Below are positions 1-8,608 of a DNA stretch of 64,000 nucleotides, piece by piece. The position numbers were made by a program, and so were the translations under genes. Origin of the DNA: GCA-002282575 sp964493995 (lineage in GTDB: Bacteria > Pseudomonadota > Gammaproteobacteria > Thiomicrospirales > Thiomicrospiraceae). The notes under the pieces are model-generated. The model saw nothing but the letters and a program-made list of their open reading frames with translations, did no database searches and was not told the DNA's origin. Every line of letters starts with the position of its first letter. Within the stretch, counting starts at the first letter, position 1. The stretch lies in contig CAZBQD010000005.1 of NCBI GenBank assembly GCA_964493995.1, positions 1-64,000 on the forward strand, read 5' to 3'.

Positions 1-89
1 CAATCAGTCCCCTTTAGCCACTTGGATACCCCACCAATTCCGCTTATGATAACCAGTCACCCCACCTAGGTCAAGTGTTTTAGCTGATT

Positions 90-2660
90 TTAAGCAAAAA
101 CCAGTGTTTCCTCTTGCGCATCAACCTGAATAGAGGCGCCCGGTAAGTAGCTTCCTTGCAAAATGCGTGTTGCTAAAGCATTTTCTAAATGCTGCGCAAT
201 CGCACGTTTAAGCGGACGCGCACCATAAACGGGGTCAAAGCCAATCTCACCTAACAAATCCATTGCGGCATCACTCACCACCAAGGTCAAATCGCGCGTT
301 GCTAGACGCTCACGCAGACGTTGCAACTGAATATCGACAATATGACGAATGTTGGCTTTATCGAGCGGATGGAAAACAATCGTTTCATCAATCCGGTTAA
401 TAAACTCGGGACGGAAATGCCCACTCACCACCTCCATCACGCCCGCTTTCATCGTATCGTAATCCGACTTGCCGGCCATTTCACGAATCACTTGCGAACC
501 CAGGTTAGAAGTCATCACAATCACCGTATTACGGAAATCAACGGTTCTACCCTGTCCATCGGTTAAGCGACCATCATCCAGCACCTGCAACAGAATGTTA
601 AAAACATCAGGATGGGCTTTTTCAACTTCATCCATCAAAATCACCGAATAAGGCTTGCGACGAACCGCTTCTGTTAAATAGCCACCTTCTTCATAACCAA
701 CATAACCGGGCGGTGCGCCAATTAAGCGAGCCACAGAGTGCTTCTCCATAAACTCCGACATATCAATGCGCACCATCGCCTCATCCGTATCAAAGAGGAA
801 GGTTGCTAAGGCTTTCGTTAATTCTGTTTTACCCACCCCTGTTGGGCCTAGGAACAAGAATGAACCGCTCGGCTTATTCGGATCGGACAAACCCGCACGC
901 GCACGACGAATGGCATTCGCTACCGCGCTCACGGCCTCTGCCTGTCCGACTACCGAAGCCCGCAAGGTTTCTTCCATACGTAAGAGCTTTTCACGCTCGC
1001 CTTCTAGCATACGAGATACGGGAATGCCCGTCCAACGAGAAACCACTTCTGAAATTTCTTCATCGGTAACACGGTTACGCAACAGTTTATGCTCAACCTC
1101 TTGACCCTCAGAGGCTTCCGCCGACTTGAGTTTCGCTTCTAACTCTGGAATACGTCCGTATTGTAGTTCCGACATTTTACCCAGATCACCACTACGTCTT
1201 GCCGACTCCAAGTCGATACGCGCTTGATCGAGTTGTTCTTTGATTTGTTGCGCACCTGCCAGACTGGCTTTTTCCTGCTTCCAAATGGTTTCTAAATCAG
1301 AATATTCAGCTTCTAAACGACCAATTTCTTCTTTCAGCACATCCAAACGTTTTTTAGACGCTTCGTCTTTTTCTTTCTTCAGTGCCTCACGTTCAATTTT
1401 TAATTGAATCAAGCGACGCTCTAGTTTGTCCATCGACTCAGGCTTAGAATCGATTTCCATACGAATGCGGCTAGCCGCTTCGTCAATCAAATCGATTGCC
1501 TTGTCGGGCAATTGACGATCACTGATATAACGATGCGACAAGGTCGCAGCTGCAACGATAGCCGGATCGGTGATTTGCACACCATGATGCACTTCATACT
1601 TTTCTTTTAATCCACGTAAAATGGCAATGGTATCTTCAACGCTCGGTTCATCAACCAATACTTTTTGAAAGCGACGTTCTAATGCGGCGTCTTTCTCGAT
1701 GTATTGACGATACTCATCGAGCGTGGTCGCACCAATACAATGCAACTCTCCACGCGCCAAAGCGGGTTTGAGCATATTGCCGGCATCCATAGCCCCATCG
1801 GCTTTACCTGCGCCAACCATGGTATGGATTTCGTCGATGAACAGGATAATTTGTCCTTCTGCTTTAGCCACTTCTTTAAGTACAGACTTGAGGCGCTCTT
1901 CGAAATCACCACGAAATTTGGCTCCCGCTAACAAAGCACCCAAATCAAGCGATAGAACTCGCTTATGGCGCAAACCTTCTGGCACTTCACCATTCACAAT
2001 ACGTTGTGCTAAGCCTTCGACAATAGCGGTTTTACCGACACCGGGTTCGCCAATCAAGACAGGGTTATTTTTGGTACGACGTTGCAACACCTGAATGGCA
2101 CGACGAATCTCATTATCCCGTCCAATGACCGGATCTAACTTACCTGACTCAGCACGCGCCGTTAAATCTAAGGTATATTTTTCTAAGGCCTGGCGATTTT
2201 CTTCTGAATTTTGATCTTTCACGCTTTCTCCCCCACGAATACTGGTTAATGCTTGCTGGTATTGTTGTTTGGTTAATCCCGCCTGGGTCAGTAGATCACG
2301 CGTGGCATCTTGACTCTCAAGCAAGGCTTCGATAAATAACTCACTGGCAACGTAAACATCACCGTGTTGCTTGGCCAGTTTTTCCATTTGCATGAGTAAG
2401 CGTGCTGTGGCTTGCGACAAATGCACATCTTGCACACCTTCTACCTGCGCTAAACGCGATAACGCTGCTTCGCATGCTTGCCTTAATTGATTGATGTCGG
2501 CTCCGGCTAACTGCAGCAGAGGCACTAAAGCACCTTGCGGCTGCACTTGCACAGACAATAAATGAATAGGTTCGATGAATTGATGATGACGCTCAACCGC
2601 TAAGGCATGAGCAGTTTGTAGCGCTTGTTGGAAAGCGTTGGTGAACTTGTCTATTTGCAT
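90..2660 (-). CDS. clpB: ATP-dependent disaggregase ClpB
   Basis: Hexameric AAA+ chaperone that works with DnaK to pull proteins out of aggregates after heat stress. The reading frame covers the whole family: an N-terminal Clp-N repeat domain, AAA-1 with Walker A GEPGVGKT, a long charged middle coiled coil (roughly residues 400-540), AAA-2 with Walker A GPTGVGKT, and the C-terminal D2-small domain ending in GARPLKRAI. Length (856 aa) is normal. I choose the ATG giving MQIDKFTNAF rather than the GTG three codons upstream, because GGGG lies 8 nt before it and the family begins this way. It stands alone, downstream of a sigma-32 promoter. I see no terminator in the 89 nt that follow its stop. 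Confidence 0.97.
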   Translation of the reverse strand: MQIDKFTNAFQQALQTAHALAVERHHQFIEPIHLLSVQVQPQGALVPLLQLAGADINQLRQACEAALSRLAQVEGVQDVHLSQATARLLMQMEKLAKQHGDVYVASELFIEALLESQDATRDLLTQAGLTKQQYQQALTSIRGGESVKDQNSEENRQALEKYTLDLTARAESGKLDPVIGRDNEIRRAIQVLQRRTKNNPVLIGEPGVGKTAIVEGLAQRIVNGEVPEGLRHKRVLSLDLGALLAGAKFRGDFEERLKSVLKEVAKAEGQIILFIDEIHTMVGAGKADGAMDAGNMLKPALARGELHCIGATTLDEYRQYIEKDAALERRFQKVLVDEPSVEDTIAILRGLKEKYEVHHGVQITDPAIVAAATLSHRYISDRQLPDKAIDLIDEAASRIRMEIDSKPESMDKLERRLIQLKIEREALKKEKDEASKKRLDVLKEEIGRLEAEYSDLETIWKQEKASLAGAQQIKEQLDQARIDLESARRSGDLGKMSELQYGRIPELEAKLKSAEASEGQEVEHKLLRNRVTDEEISEVVSRWTGIPVSRMLEGEREKLLRMEETLRASVVGQAEAVSAVANAIRRARAGLSDPNKPSGSFLFLGPTGVGKTELTKALATFLFDTDEAMVRIDMSEFMEKHSVARLIGAPPGYVGYEEGGYLTEAVRRKPYSVILMDEVEKAHPDVFNILLQVLDDGRLTDGQGRTVDFRNTVIVMTSNLGSQVIREMAGKSDYDTMKAGVMEVVSGHFRPEFINRIDETIVFHPLDKANIRHIVDIQLQRLRERLATRDLTLVVSDAAMDLLGEIGFDPVYGARPLKRAIAQHLENALATRILQGSYLPGASIQVDAQEETLVFA

Positions 2661-2668
2661 TTGACACA

Positions 2669-2706
2669 CCCCATATTCTGTTTAATTTCTTAAACGAAAT
2701 ATGGGG
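2669..2706 (-). promoter_or_regulatory. Long palindrome linking the clpB -10 element and its Shine-Dalgarno
   Basis: CCCCATATT (2669-2677) and AATATGGGG (2698-2706) are perfect inverted repeats. Inside them GTTTAA/TTAAAC (2680-2685 / 2690-2695) closes a 4-nt loop. One outer arm is the sigma-32 -10 element, and the other is the clpB ribosome-binding GGGG. Confidence 0.6.
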
Positions 2707-2730
2707 GTTTGTCGAACTTATTTCAAGGGG
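2699..2730 (-). promoter_or_regulatory. Sigma-32 (heat-shock) promoter of clpB
   Basis: On the minus strand a -35 element CCCCTTGAAA (2721-2730) is followed after 13 nt by a -10 element CCCCCATAT (2699-2707). This is an almost perfect match to the RpoH consensus CTTGAAA-N11-15-CCCCATNT. Transcription would start near 2691, about 30 nt before the clpB start codon. Confidence 0.88.
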
Positions 2731-2797
2731 TTGAGACTCGATTGAACCAGAAAAAACGGAATAAGATAGGGCTGTGCGCTGCGCATCACCCAGACCA

Positions 2798-2986
2798 TTA
2801 AATACTGCGTTGACGTGCCGACTGCCACACACGCGCAACAGGTGGCTGACGTTTGATGGTCACAGGCTCTACAGGATGAAACCAACGCATCACCTGACGC
2901 ATCCATGATGAAGGTGCTGCATTTTTATTCACCGCCTGACCAACCCACATTTGACGACTAGAAGACCACTTTAATTGTACACGCAT
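2798..2986 (-). CDS. Small basic hypothetical protein, 62 aa
   Basis: I do not recognise this gene. The product would be a small basic protein rich in Trp, Arg and Val, starting MRVQLKWSSSRQMW, without a membrane segment. The start is supported by GGAG 9 nt upstream of the ATG. It lies on the same strand between lexA and clpB. An in-frame start farther upstream would give 83 aa but would run into poorly coding sequence. Coding status is uncertain. Confidence 0.35.
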   Translation of the reverse strand: MRVQLKWSSSRQMWVGQAVNKNAAPSSWMRQVMRWFHPVEPVTIKRQPPVARVWQSARQRSI

Positions 2987-3072
2987 GATAAACACTCCAC
3001 ACAACAACGACATAAACTTAAAACAGATTAAACCATGACCAACTGACATGACAACTCATCACACAGCTCTCA

Positions 3073-3216
3073 GCAACAACGCAAGATAACTGCACATAAC
3101 CATCATCAAACCGCAACGAGCAGTCAAAATTGCTAGGCGCAAGGCGCACAGAACAAGGAGTGTACATCAGTACATGACGCTGTTCGAGCACCGAAGCAAC
3201 AACGCAAGATGACTGC
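3073..3216. repeat. Interspersed repeat-like element with direct end repeats
   Basis: A 21-nt sequence, GCAACAACGCAAGATRACTGC, occurs at 3073-3093 and again at 3196-3216 with one mismatch. Between them lies a compact segment containing TGTAC-ATCA-GTACA (inverted repeat) and GCGCAAGGCGCACAGAAC. No open frame uses it. It resembles the short non-coding repeats scattered between genes in many gammaproteobacteria. Copy number in this genome cannot be seen from one window. Confidence 0.5.
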
Positions 3217-3225
3217 GCAGTCGGT

Positions 3226-3804
3226 TTAACGATATTTACGCATTAAACCGACTAACACACCCACAATACGCCAATCACCTTGCGGACGAATCACCTCATA
3301 AGCTGCATTTTCTGGCTGTAATACCCAGACACCTTGTTCTTTAACCAAGGTTTTCAAGGTTACTTCACCGTCAATTTCAGCAATGACAATATCACCCGCC
3401 TTGTGCGCCATAGCGGTATCAATCACGGCAATATCACCTTCCACAATGGCGGCTTCGATCATCGAATCTCCCTTCACTTCCACCAGTAAGGTCGAGGCCG
3501 CATTGTGGATGAGGTAACGATCCACCGCCATACCCTCTAACAGGTCGTTATCGGCAATACCTGGCAATCCAGCTCGCACGACAGAGGTTGCCATAGCTCG
3601 TTCAAAAAACTTATCATCTGGCGCAACACGACGATCTGGGGTAATGGACACATATCCGGCTTGTACTAGGCGCTTGATTAGCGCATGAACTGCTGATTTG
3701 GATGCCAACCCTAATACCTCTGCCATGGTGGCATAAGAAGGCAAGGCGCGATGGTCGCGATAGTAGTCTTGCAACTTACTGAGGTAATTGAGGTCTTTTT
3801 TCAT
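3226..3804 (-). CDS. lexA: SOS repressor LexA
   Basis: Transcriptional repressor of DNA-damage genes that self-cleaves when bound to RecA filaments. It has an N-terminal winged helix (to about residue 60), then an S24 peptidase domain. The Ala78-Gly79 cleavage site (VRAGLPG), the nucleophile Ser114 in GDSM and the general base Lys151 in VTLK are all visible. Length of 192 aa is slightly short for LexA but complete. A GTG three codons upstream is an equally possible start, and neither has a strong ribosome-binding site. Three operator-like sites directly upstream indicate autoregulation. No umuDC- or imuAB-type partner follows. Confidence 0.9.
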   Translation of the reverse strand: MKKDLNYLSKLQDYYRDHRALPSYATMAEVLGLASKSAVHALIKRLVQAGYVSITPDRRVAPDDKFFERAMATSVVRAGLPGIADNDLLEGMAVDRYLIHNAASTLLVEVKGDSMIEAAIVEGDIAVIDTAMAHKAGDIVIAEIDGEVTLKTLVKEQGVWVLQPENAAYEVIRPQGDWRIVGVLVGLMRKYR

Positions 3805-3822
3805 GGCAGTCACACTTTATCA

Positions 3823-3886
3823 GAACGTTTGTTCGAATTATGCACGAACGTTTGTTCTATTGTCAATCAAAATAGAACGAAAGTTC
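3823..3886 (-). promoter_or_regulatory. Three LexA operator boxes upstream of lexA
   Basis: Three copies of a GAAC-N4-GTTC palindrome: GAACGTTTGTTC at 3823-3834 and 3846-3857, and GAACGAAAGTTC at 3875-3886. Starts are 23 and 29 nt apart. They fill the lexA promoter region and also lie 75-138 nt before yggS. The type is like the Gram-positive SOS box and unlike the Escherichia coli CTGT-N8-ACAG. Confidence 0.8.
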
Positions 3887-3960
3887 GTTATTTAATTTGA
3901 CCTCAGCGCCCGATAACACTAATCTAATTGTTAACTTAATAGGATTCTTTAGGATAGGAT

Positions 3961-4680
3961 ATGGAAGATAGCCTTCTCGTGGAACGCTGGCAAAGCATCC
4001 AATCACGCATTCAGCATGCCTGCACGGCTGCTCAACGCCAACCCCATGATGTCAGCTTGTTAGCGGTGAGTAAGTTTCATTCCCGTGATGCCATTGCCAC
4101 ATTGGTTGCAGCGGGTCAAACTGCCTTTGGTGAAAACTATGTGCAGGAATTACTCGATAAAGCCAAATCACTGGCACACCTTCCCATCGAATGGCACTTT
4201 ATTGGACCTTTGCAGTCGAATAAATGCAAAGATATTGCCCCCGTGGCTAGCACGATTCACAGCATCGATCGACTGAAGTTGATTCCGTTATTGGCACAAC
4301 ATCGTCCCGCTCAGTTAGCACCGCTGAAATTACTGATTCAGGTGAATATTGATGACGAAGCCAGCAAATCGGGCATAACAGACTTCGCTCAATCGCTTGA
4401 ATTAGCAAAAGCGATTCAAACTTTTTCCAACTTACACCTAAGCGGGTTAATGGCCATTCCTAAACCCCAATCGGATGTGAGCTTGCAAAGACAGGCTTTT
4501 GCTCAGTTACGGGCTTGGCGTGATCGACTGGCTAGTGAACTAGGAATGGATTTACCTCATTTGTCGATGGGAATGTCCGATGACCTTGAAGCAGCCATTG
4601 ATGAAGGTGCTACAATAGTGCGCATTGGCACGGCTATTTTTGGCCCTCGCCCCACACATTCCATGGTAAAGGAGGACTAA
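3961..4680 (+). CDS. yggS: PLP homeostasis protein (YggS/PROSC family)
   Basis: Cytosolic pyridoxal-phosphate-binding protein with an alanine-racemase-like TIM barrel, involved in vitamin B6 and amino-acid homeostasis. The PLP lysine is Lys38 in AVSKFHS; GENYVQE, HFIGPLQSNK and LSMGMSDD are family signatures. Length of 239 aa is normal. It is the first gene of the conserved yggS-proC-yggT set. Its 3' end carries the AAAGGAGG ribosome-binding site of proC, so the two genes are translationally linked. The LexA boxes upstream may belong to the divergent lexA only. Confidence 0.93.
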   Translation: MEDSLLVERWQSIQSRIQHACTAAQRQPHDVSLLAVSKFHSRDAIATLVAAGQTAFGENYVQELLDKAKSLAHLPIEWHFIGPLQSNKCKDIAPVASTIHSIDRLKLIPLLAQHRPAQLAPLKLLIQVNIDDEASKSGITDFAQSLELAKAIQTFSNLHLSGLMAIPKPQSDVSLQRQAFAQLRAWRDRLASELGMDLPHLSMGMSDDLEAAIDEGATIVRIGTAIFGPRPTHSMVKED

Positions 4681-4684
4681 CCCT

Positions 4685-5512
4685 ATGCTCGCACAAAACT
4701 TGACCTTTATCGGCGGCGGCAATATGGCACGCAGCTTAATTGGCGGACTCATTTCCAATGGCTTCGCCGCGAATCAGATTCGTGTCGTTGACCCTAACGA
4801 AGCCCAACGTCAACAGTTGTCTCACATGGGGGTCGCCGTTTATGAAACCGCTAGCCCTGGTTTGCTAGAAACAGATTTATTGGTGTTAGCGGTGAAGCCG
4901 CAAGTGATGGCAGAGGTCGCTCAATCTTTAGCATCGGAAATACAACGCACCAAACCCTTGGTCATTTCCGTCGCTGCGGGCATTCGTTGTGATGACTTGT
5001 CGCGTTGGCTGGGTGGTCATGTGGCGATTGTACGCACCATGCCCAATACACCCGCCTTAGTACAATCTGGCGCGACGGGATTATTTGCCAATGCTCACGT
5101 TTCGACAACGCAAAAAAACCAGGCTGAGTCGTTAATGCGTTCGGTCGGTATCAGCCTTTGGGTCAACGATGAAGGCTTAATTGACAGTGTGACGGCGCTT
5201 TCGGGTTCGGGTCCGGCTTATTATTTCCTGATGATGGAAGCAATGATGAAAGCGGGCGAAGCCTTGGGACTGGATGCCAAGACCGCTCGACTGCTGACCG
5301 TACAAACCGCGCTTGGCGCTGCCAAAATGGCCATTGAAAGTAGCGCCAGCCCAGCAGAATTGCGCGCCCAAGTTACCTCACCCAATGGCACGACTGAAGC
5401 GGCCATTAAGCATTTTCAAAAACACGACTATGAAGCACTGGTATTAGCGGCCATGCAGGCAGCTCAAGCTCGTGCCCAAGTCTTAGCTCAAGCCTTAGGA
5501 GCGCAAGCATGA
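4685..5512 (+). CDS. proC: Pyrroline-5-carboxylate reductase
   Basis: Catalyses the last step of proline synthesis, reducing 1-pyrroline-5-carboxylate with NAD(P)H. It has an N-terminal Rossmann fold starting LTFIGGGNMARS, then the helical dimerisation domain with TALSGSGPAYYFLMMEAM and VTSPNGTTEAA. Length of 275 aa is normal. A very strong AAAGGAGG lies in the end of yggS, 4 nt upstream. The stop overlaps the start of the next gene by ATGA. Confidence 0.95.
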   Translation: MLAQNLTFIGGGNMARSLIGGLISNGFAANQIRVVDPNEAQRQQLSHMGVAVYETASPGLLETDLLVLAVKPQVMAEVAQSLASEIQRTKPLVISVAAGIRCDDLSRWLGGHVAIVRTMPNTPALVQSGATGLFANAHVSTTQKNQAESLMRSVGISLWVNDEGLIDSVTALSGSGPAYYFLMMEAMMKAGEALGLDAKTARLLTVQTALGAAKMAIESSASPAELRAQVTSPNGTTEAAIKHFQKHDYEALVLAAMQAAQARAQVLAQALGAQA

Positions 5513-6078
5513 CGCCCACGTCTCAAGCGGGCTTTTTTGCCTTGCAATTCATAACCGACATTATTGTTTTCTTTTTTGTGCTGCGCGTTGCTTTGCGCCT
5601 ATCGATGGCTAACAGTCACAGCCCTTTCGTTTATGCAGTGGCGCGCATTACCAATCCCGCTTGCCGCCCGATTGCGCGCTTCTTGCCACATAGTGACAAA
5701 TGGGACTTTGCCGCCTTGTTGTGGGCGTTTGTTATTCAGGCTGTCTACTACGGCATTATGGCCATGATGTTAGACAAAAGCTATGCCCCGATTGGCTTGG
5801 CAATACTCACCTTTTCCGATATTTTGCGGGCTTTCTTCAGTTTGTGGTTTTTAACCATTATTGCTGAAGCCATTCTCAGCTTCATACGGCCGGTACAAAC
5901 CGACCGCAATTTAAGTTTTATTAGCGACTTAAATCGTCCGATTTTAACGCCCATTCGTCGCTTCATGCCCAATCTAGGCGGATTGGATTTATCGCCGATT
6001 GTCGCCTTATTTATCATTAAGCTGAGTGAAATTTTTATTGTCGGCTGGTTGCAGCAGCTGGCGGCTCAATGGGTATGA
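5509..6078 (+). CDS. yggT: YggT family membrane protein
   Basis: Integral inner-membrane protein of two YggT repeats, each with a pair of hydrophobic segments, roughly residues 12-100 and 100-189. Repeat signatures NPACRPIARFLP and RPILTPIRRFMP are visible. The family is linked to osmotic tolerance and is regularly next to proC; a molecular role is not established. The start overlaps the proC stop (ATGA), so translation is coupled. Length of 189 aa is usual. Confidence 0.9.
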   Translation: MTPTSQAGFFALQFITDIIVFFFVLRVALRLSMANSHSPFVYAVARITNPACRPIARFLPHSDKWDFAALLWAFVIQAVYYGIMAMMLDKSYAPIGLAILTFSDILRAFFSLWFLTIIAEAILSFIRPVQTDRNLSFISDLNRPILTPIRRFMPNLGGLDLSPIVALFIIKLSEIFIVGWLQQLAAQWV

Positions 6079-6087
6079 AGTCCTTCA

Positions 6088-6096
6088 TGTTATAAT
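6088..6096 (+). promoter_or_regulatory. Extended -10 promoter of metXW
   Basis: TG-T-TATAAT (6088-6096) is a perfect extended -10 element, 32 nt before the metX ATG. No good -35 is visible, as is common for extended -10 promoters. Confidence 0.6.
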
Positions 6097-6128
6097 ATAA
6101 AACACATTTTTAACGAGAATTGCTGTCG

Positions 6129-7298
6129 ATGACGACTGTCGCTTTATCAGAATCCAACAGCCCCGGATCGGTTGGGGTGGTCATACCAGAAACACTGGTG
6201 ATTAACGATGCGCTCATGCTCACTTGCGGAGCGGTGTTACCCAGTTACCAACTGGTTTATGAAACCTATGGTCAATTGAACGCGCAAGCCAGTAATGCCG
6301 TACTGATTTGTCATGCACTGAGTGGCGACCACCATGCGGCAGGCTATCACCACGAAGACGACAAAACGCCTGGCTGGTGGGATCATTACATTGGTCCGGG
6401 CAAAGCGATTGATACCAATGTGTTTTTTGTCGTCGGCGTGAATAATATTGGCTCTTGCCGTGGCTCAACCGGGCCTGCTAGCATGAATCCCGCGACACAA
6501 CAACCCTACGGACCTGACTTTCCTATGGTCACCTGTGCCGACTGGGTGGTGACACAAGCCAAACTGGCCGATCATTTGGGTATTGAGCAGTGGGCAGCCG
6601 TGGTCGGCGGCAGCTTGGGCGGTATGCAAGTACAACAATGGGCGATTGATTTTCCCACACGCTTAAAACATGCGGTGATTATTGCCTCTGCGCCGCGTTT
6701 ATCAGCGCAAAATATTGCCTTCAACGAAGTCGCTCGTCAAGCCATTATGACCGACCCTGAATTTCATGGCGGACACTTTCTCGCCAACCATACCATCCCT
6801 AAACAAGGCTTAATGTTGGCGCGTATGTTGGGACACCTCACCTATTTGTCGGACGATTTAATGGGACAAAAATTTGGTCGTGAATTGCGTTCTGGTCATT
6901 TGAAATACAGCTACGATGTCGAGTTTCAGGTAGAAAGCTACCTGCGCTACCAAGGTGAAAAGTTTGCCACCAAGTCGAATTTCGATGCTAATTCTTATTT
7001 ACTCATGACCAAGGCACTAGACTACTTTGATCCTGCCCACGACCATGACGATGACCTAGTCGCCGCTTACGCGCCAATCAAAGCGCAAGCGCTGATTGTT
7101 GCTTTTACCACCGACTGGCGTTTTTCACCAGAACGCTCACTGGAAATGGTCAAGGCGCTGCGCCAAGCGGGTAAACGAGTGGTTTATGCCGAAGTGGAAT
7201 CAACGCATGGTCATGATGCCTTCCTGTTGCCTAACACCTACTATGAGCAAGTCTTCGCTACTTACATGAAGCGTGTTGCCATGGAGTGTGCACTATGA
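6129..7298 (+). CDS. metX: Homoserine O-acyltransferase MetX
   Basis: First committed step of methionine synthesis, acylating homoserine. Alpha/beta-hydrolase fold with nucleophile Ser in GGSLGGMQ, Asp in TTDWRFSPERS and His in THGHDAF. The substrate (acetyl-CoA or succinyl-CoA) cannot be settled by eye; many proteobacterial MetX enzymes paired with MetW use succinyl-CoA. The ATG at 6129 (MTTVALSES) is preferred to a TTG nine bases upstream. Length of 389 aa is usual. The stop overlaps the metW start. Confidence 0.93.
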   Translation: MTTVALSESNSPGSVGVVIPETLVINDALMLTCGAVLPSYQLVYETYGQLNAQASNAVLICHALSGDHHAAGYHHEDDKTPGWWDHYIGPGKAIDTNVFFVVGVNNIGSCRGSTGPASMNPATQQPYGPDFPMVTCADWVVTQAKLADHLGIEQWAAVVGGSLGGMQVQQWAIDFPTRLKHAVIIASAPRLSAQNIAFNEVARQAIMTDPEFHGGHFLANHTIPKQGLMLARMLGHLTYLSDDLMGQKFGRELRSGHLKYSYDVEFQVESYLRYQGEKFATKSNFDANSYLLMTKALDYFDPAHDHDDDLVAAYAPIKAQALIVAFTTDWRFSPERSLEMVKALRQAGKRVVYAEVESTHGHDAFLLPNTYYEQVFATYMKRVAMECAL

Positions 7299-7900
7299 AC
7301 TTAAAACCTGAATTTACCCGTTTACTCGATTGGATTCCCGAAGGCGCTCGTGTACTCGATTTGGGTTGCGGCTCGGCCGATCTGCTCGCTTATCTCATGA
7401 AACACAAAAACGTACAAGGTGTTGGATTAGAAATGGATCCCGTTTCCATTATCGCCAGTATTGCTAACGGGGTGGATGTCATTCAAGCCGACTTAAACGA
7501 CATTAACCTGGTGAATATGTTTGGTGAAAATGCCTTCGATGTGGTCTTAACGACACAAACCCTTCAATCCATGCAACGCCCTGACTACCTTATCGACAGC
7601 ATGTTACGTGTCGGACAAAGAGCTATTGTCACCTTCCCTAACTTCGGCTTTTGGCGCAATCGCATTCAACTGATGTCGGGCGGAAAAATGCCGGTTTCAG
7701 ACAGCCTGCCCTATCAATGGTACGACACCCCTAACACGCATTTGTGTACCTTTGCTGACTTTGAACATTTCTGCCAGGAACGTAATATTTACATTCTTGA
7801 ACAGCGTGTCTTGGGCAATGCTTGGGGAGCGGAATGGTTACCTAATCTACTCGGTGAAGTCGCGCTCTATCACATTGAAAAAGGCATCGGGAGTCATTAA
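7295..7900 (+). CDS. metW: Methionine biosynthesis protein MetW
   Basis: Class I SAM-methyltransferase-like protein that partners MetX in many proteobacteria. The SAM-binding motif VLDLGCGSADLL is at about residues 20-31; LTTQTLQSMQRP and SFPNFGFW-like (TFPNFGFWRNR) are family marks. The ATG at 7295 overlaps the metX stop as ATGA, with GGAG 10 nt upstream, so I reject the GTG start three codons earlier. Length of 201 aa is normal. Confidence 0.93.
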   Translation: MNLKPEFTRLLDWIPEGARVLDLGCGSADLLAYLMKHKNVQGVGLEMDPVSIIASIANGVDVIQADLNDINLVNMFGENAFDVVLTTQTLQSMQRPDYLIDSMLRVGQRAIVTFPNFGFWRNRIQLMSGGKMPVSDSLPYQWYDTPNTHLCTFADFEHFCQERNIYILEQRVLGNAWGAEWLPNLLGEVALYHIEKGIGSH

Positions 7901-8592
7901 TGATTTCGATTTGGAAACCATTGAGTGTCACCTTACTGGCATTAACCTTGGCGGCTTGCTTTGGCGGCAGCAAACCCTCTCAGCCGCCGATTGAATCGAG
8001 CAGTAAAAAACCCAATAATGCCGAAGTCGAAACCTTGCTATCGCAATCGGTTTTTTTACGCCCGACCCTGCCAGGCGAACGCAGTCTTTACTTGCGTATC
8101 ACCTCTACTGCCGATAAACCGGTCGATTTGGAAGGCTTGCATAAAGAACTGAGCGAACGCTTTCGTGCCAAAGGCTTTCGTATGAGCGCTCCGGACAATG
8201 CGAATTTCATGGTGCAAGTGAATGTGTTATCGATTAGCAAAACCAGTAAATCGCTGACCAAGGAAGCGGTCAGCAATGGCTTTGGTGCTGCCGTGGCCAT
8301 CGCCAATGCCGCTGTTGGTCCGGCAGGTCAAGTGGTGGGGGCAGCGACTGAAAGTGCGACCAGCATTTTCTTTCGCGACACTTATTTCAACATGGTTACC
8401 GATATCATGATTAATGAGCGTACACCGCGTATCAGCATTCTTAAACCGGAAAGCCAAGAAGAAACCAATATCAGCTGGAAAGCTCACCCCACCCGTGCGT
8501 TGTCGTCGGTGAAGGACATCAATGCCAATCAAGACGAGTGTATTGATATCCTAGAAGAGAGCTTGTTGCGCGTGTTAAATGGCCTGTTTTAA
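7900..8592 (+). CDS. TraT-family outer-membrane lipoprotein
   Basis: Predicted lipoprotein with signal peptide and lipobox LAAC, the lipidated Cys at about residue 20. The mature part follows the pattern of TraT complement-resistance / surface-exclusion lipoproteins: an early VFLRPTLPGERSLYLRI block, a FRAKGF turn, a Gly/Ala-rich hydrophobic stretch in the middle, then YFNMVTDIMINERT. In F plasmids TraT blocks mating-pair formation and complement. Here it is chromosomal, coupled to metW by TAATG and with no conjugation genes nearby, so the role is open. Length of 230 aa fits the family. Confidence 0.7.
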   Translation: MISIWKPLSVTLLALTLAACFGGSKPSQPPIESSSKKPNNAEVETLLSQSVFLRPTLPGERSLYLRITSTADKPVDLEGLHKELSERFRAKGFRMSAPDNANFMVQVNVLSISKTSKSLTKEAVSNGFGAAVAIANAAVGPAGQVVGAATESATSIFFRDTYFNMVTDIMINERTPRISILKPESQEETNISWKAHPTRALSSVKDINANQDECIDILEESLLRVLNGLF

Positions 8593-8608
8593 CAAAGGAT
8601 TGACGGCC

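Noticed and set aside
1704..2094. Open frames on the plus strand inside clpB
   Set aside because: They are antisense to strongly conserved AAA+ sequence and have no ribosome-binding sites; shadows of clpB.
3226..3813. LexA-like gene as a prophage repressor
   Set aside because: No phage genes nearby, and both the winged helix and autocleavage residues fit chromosomal LexA with its own operators.
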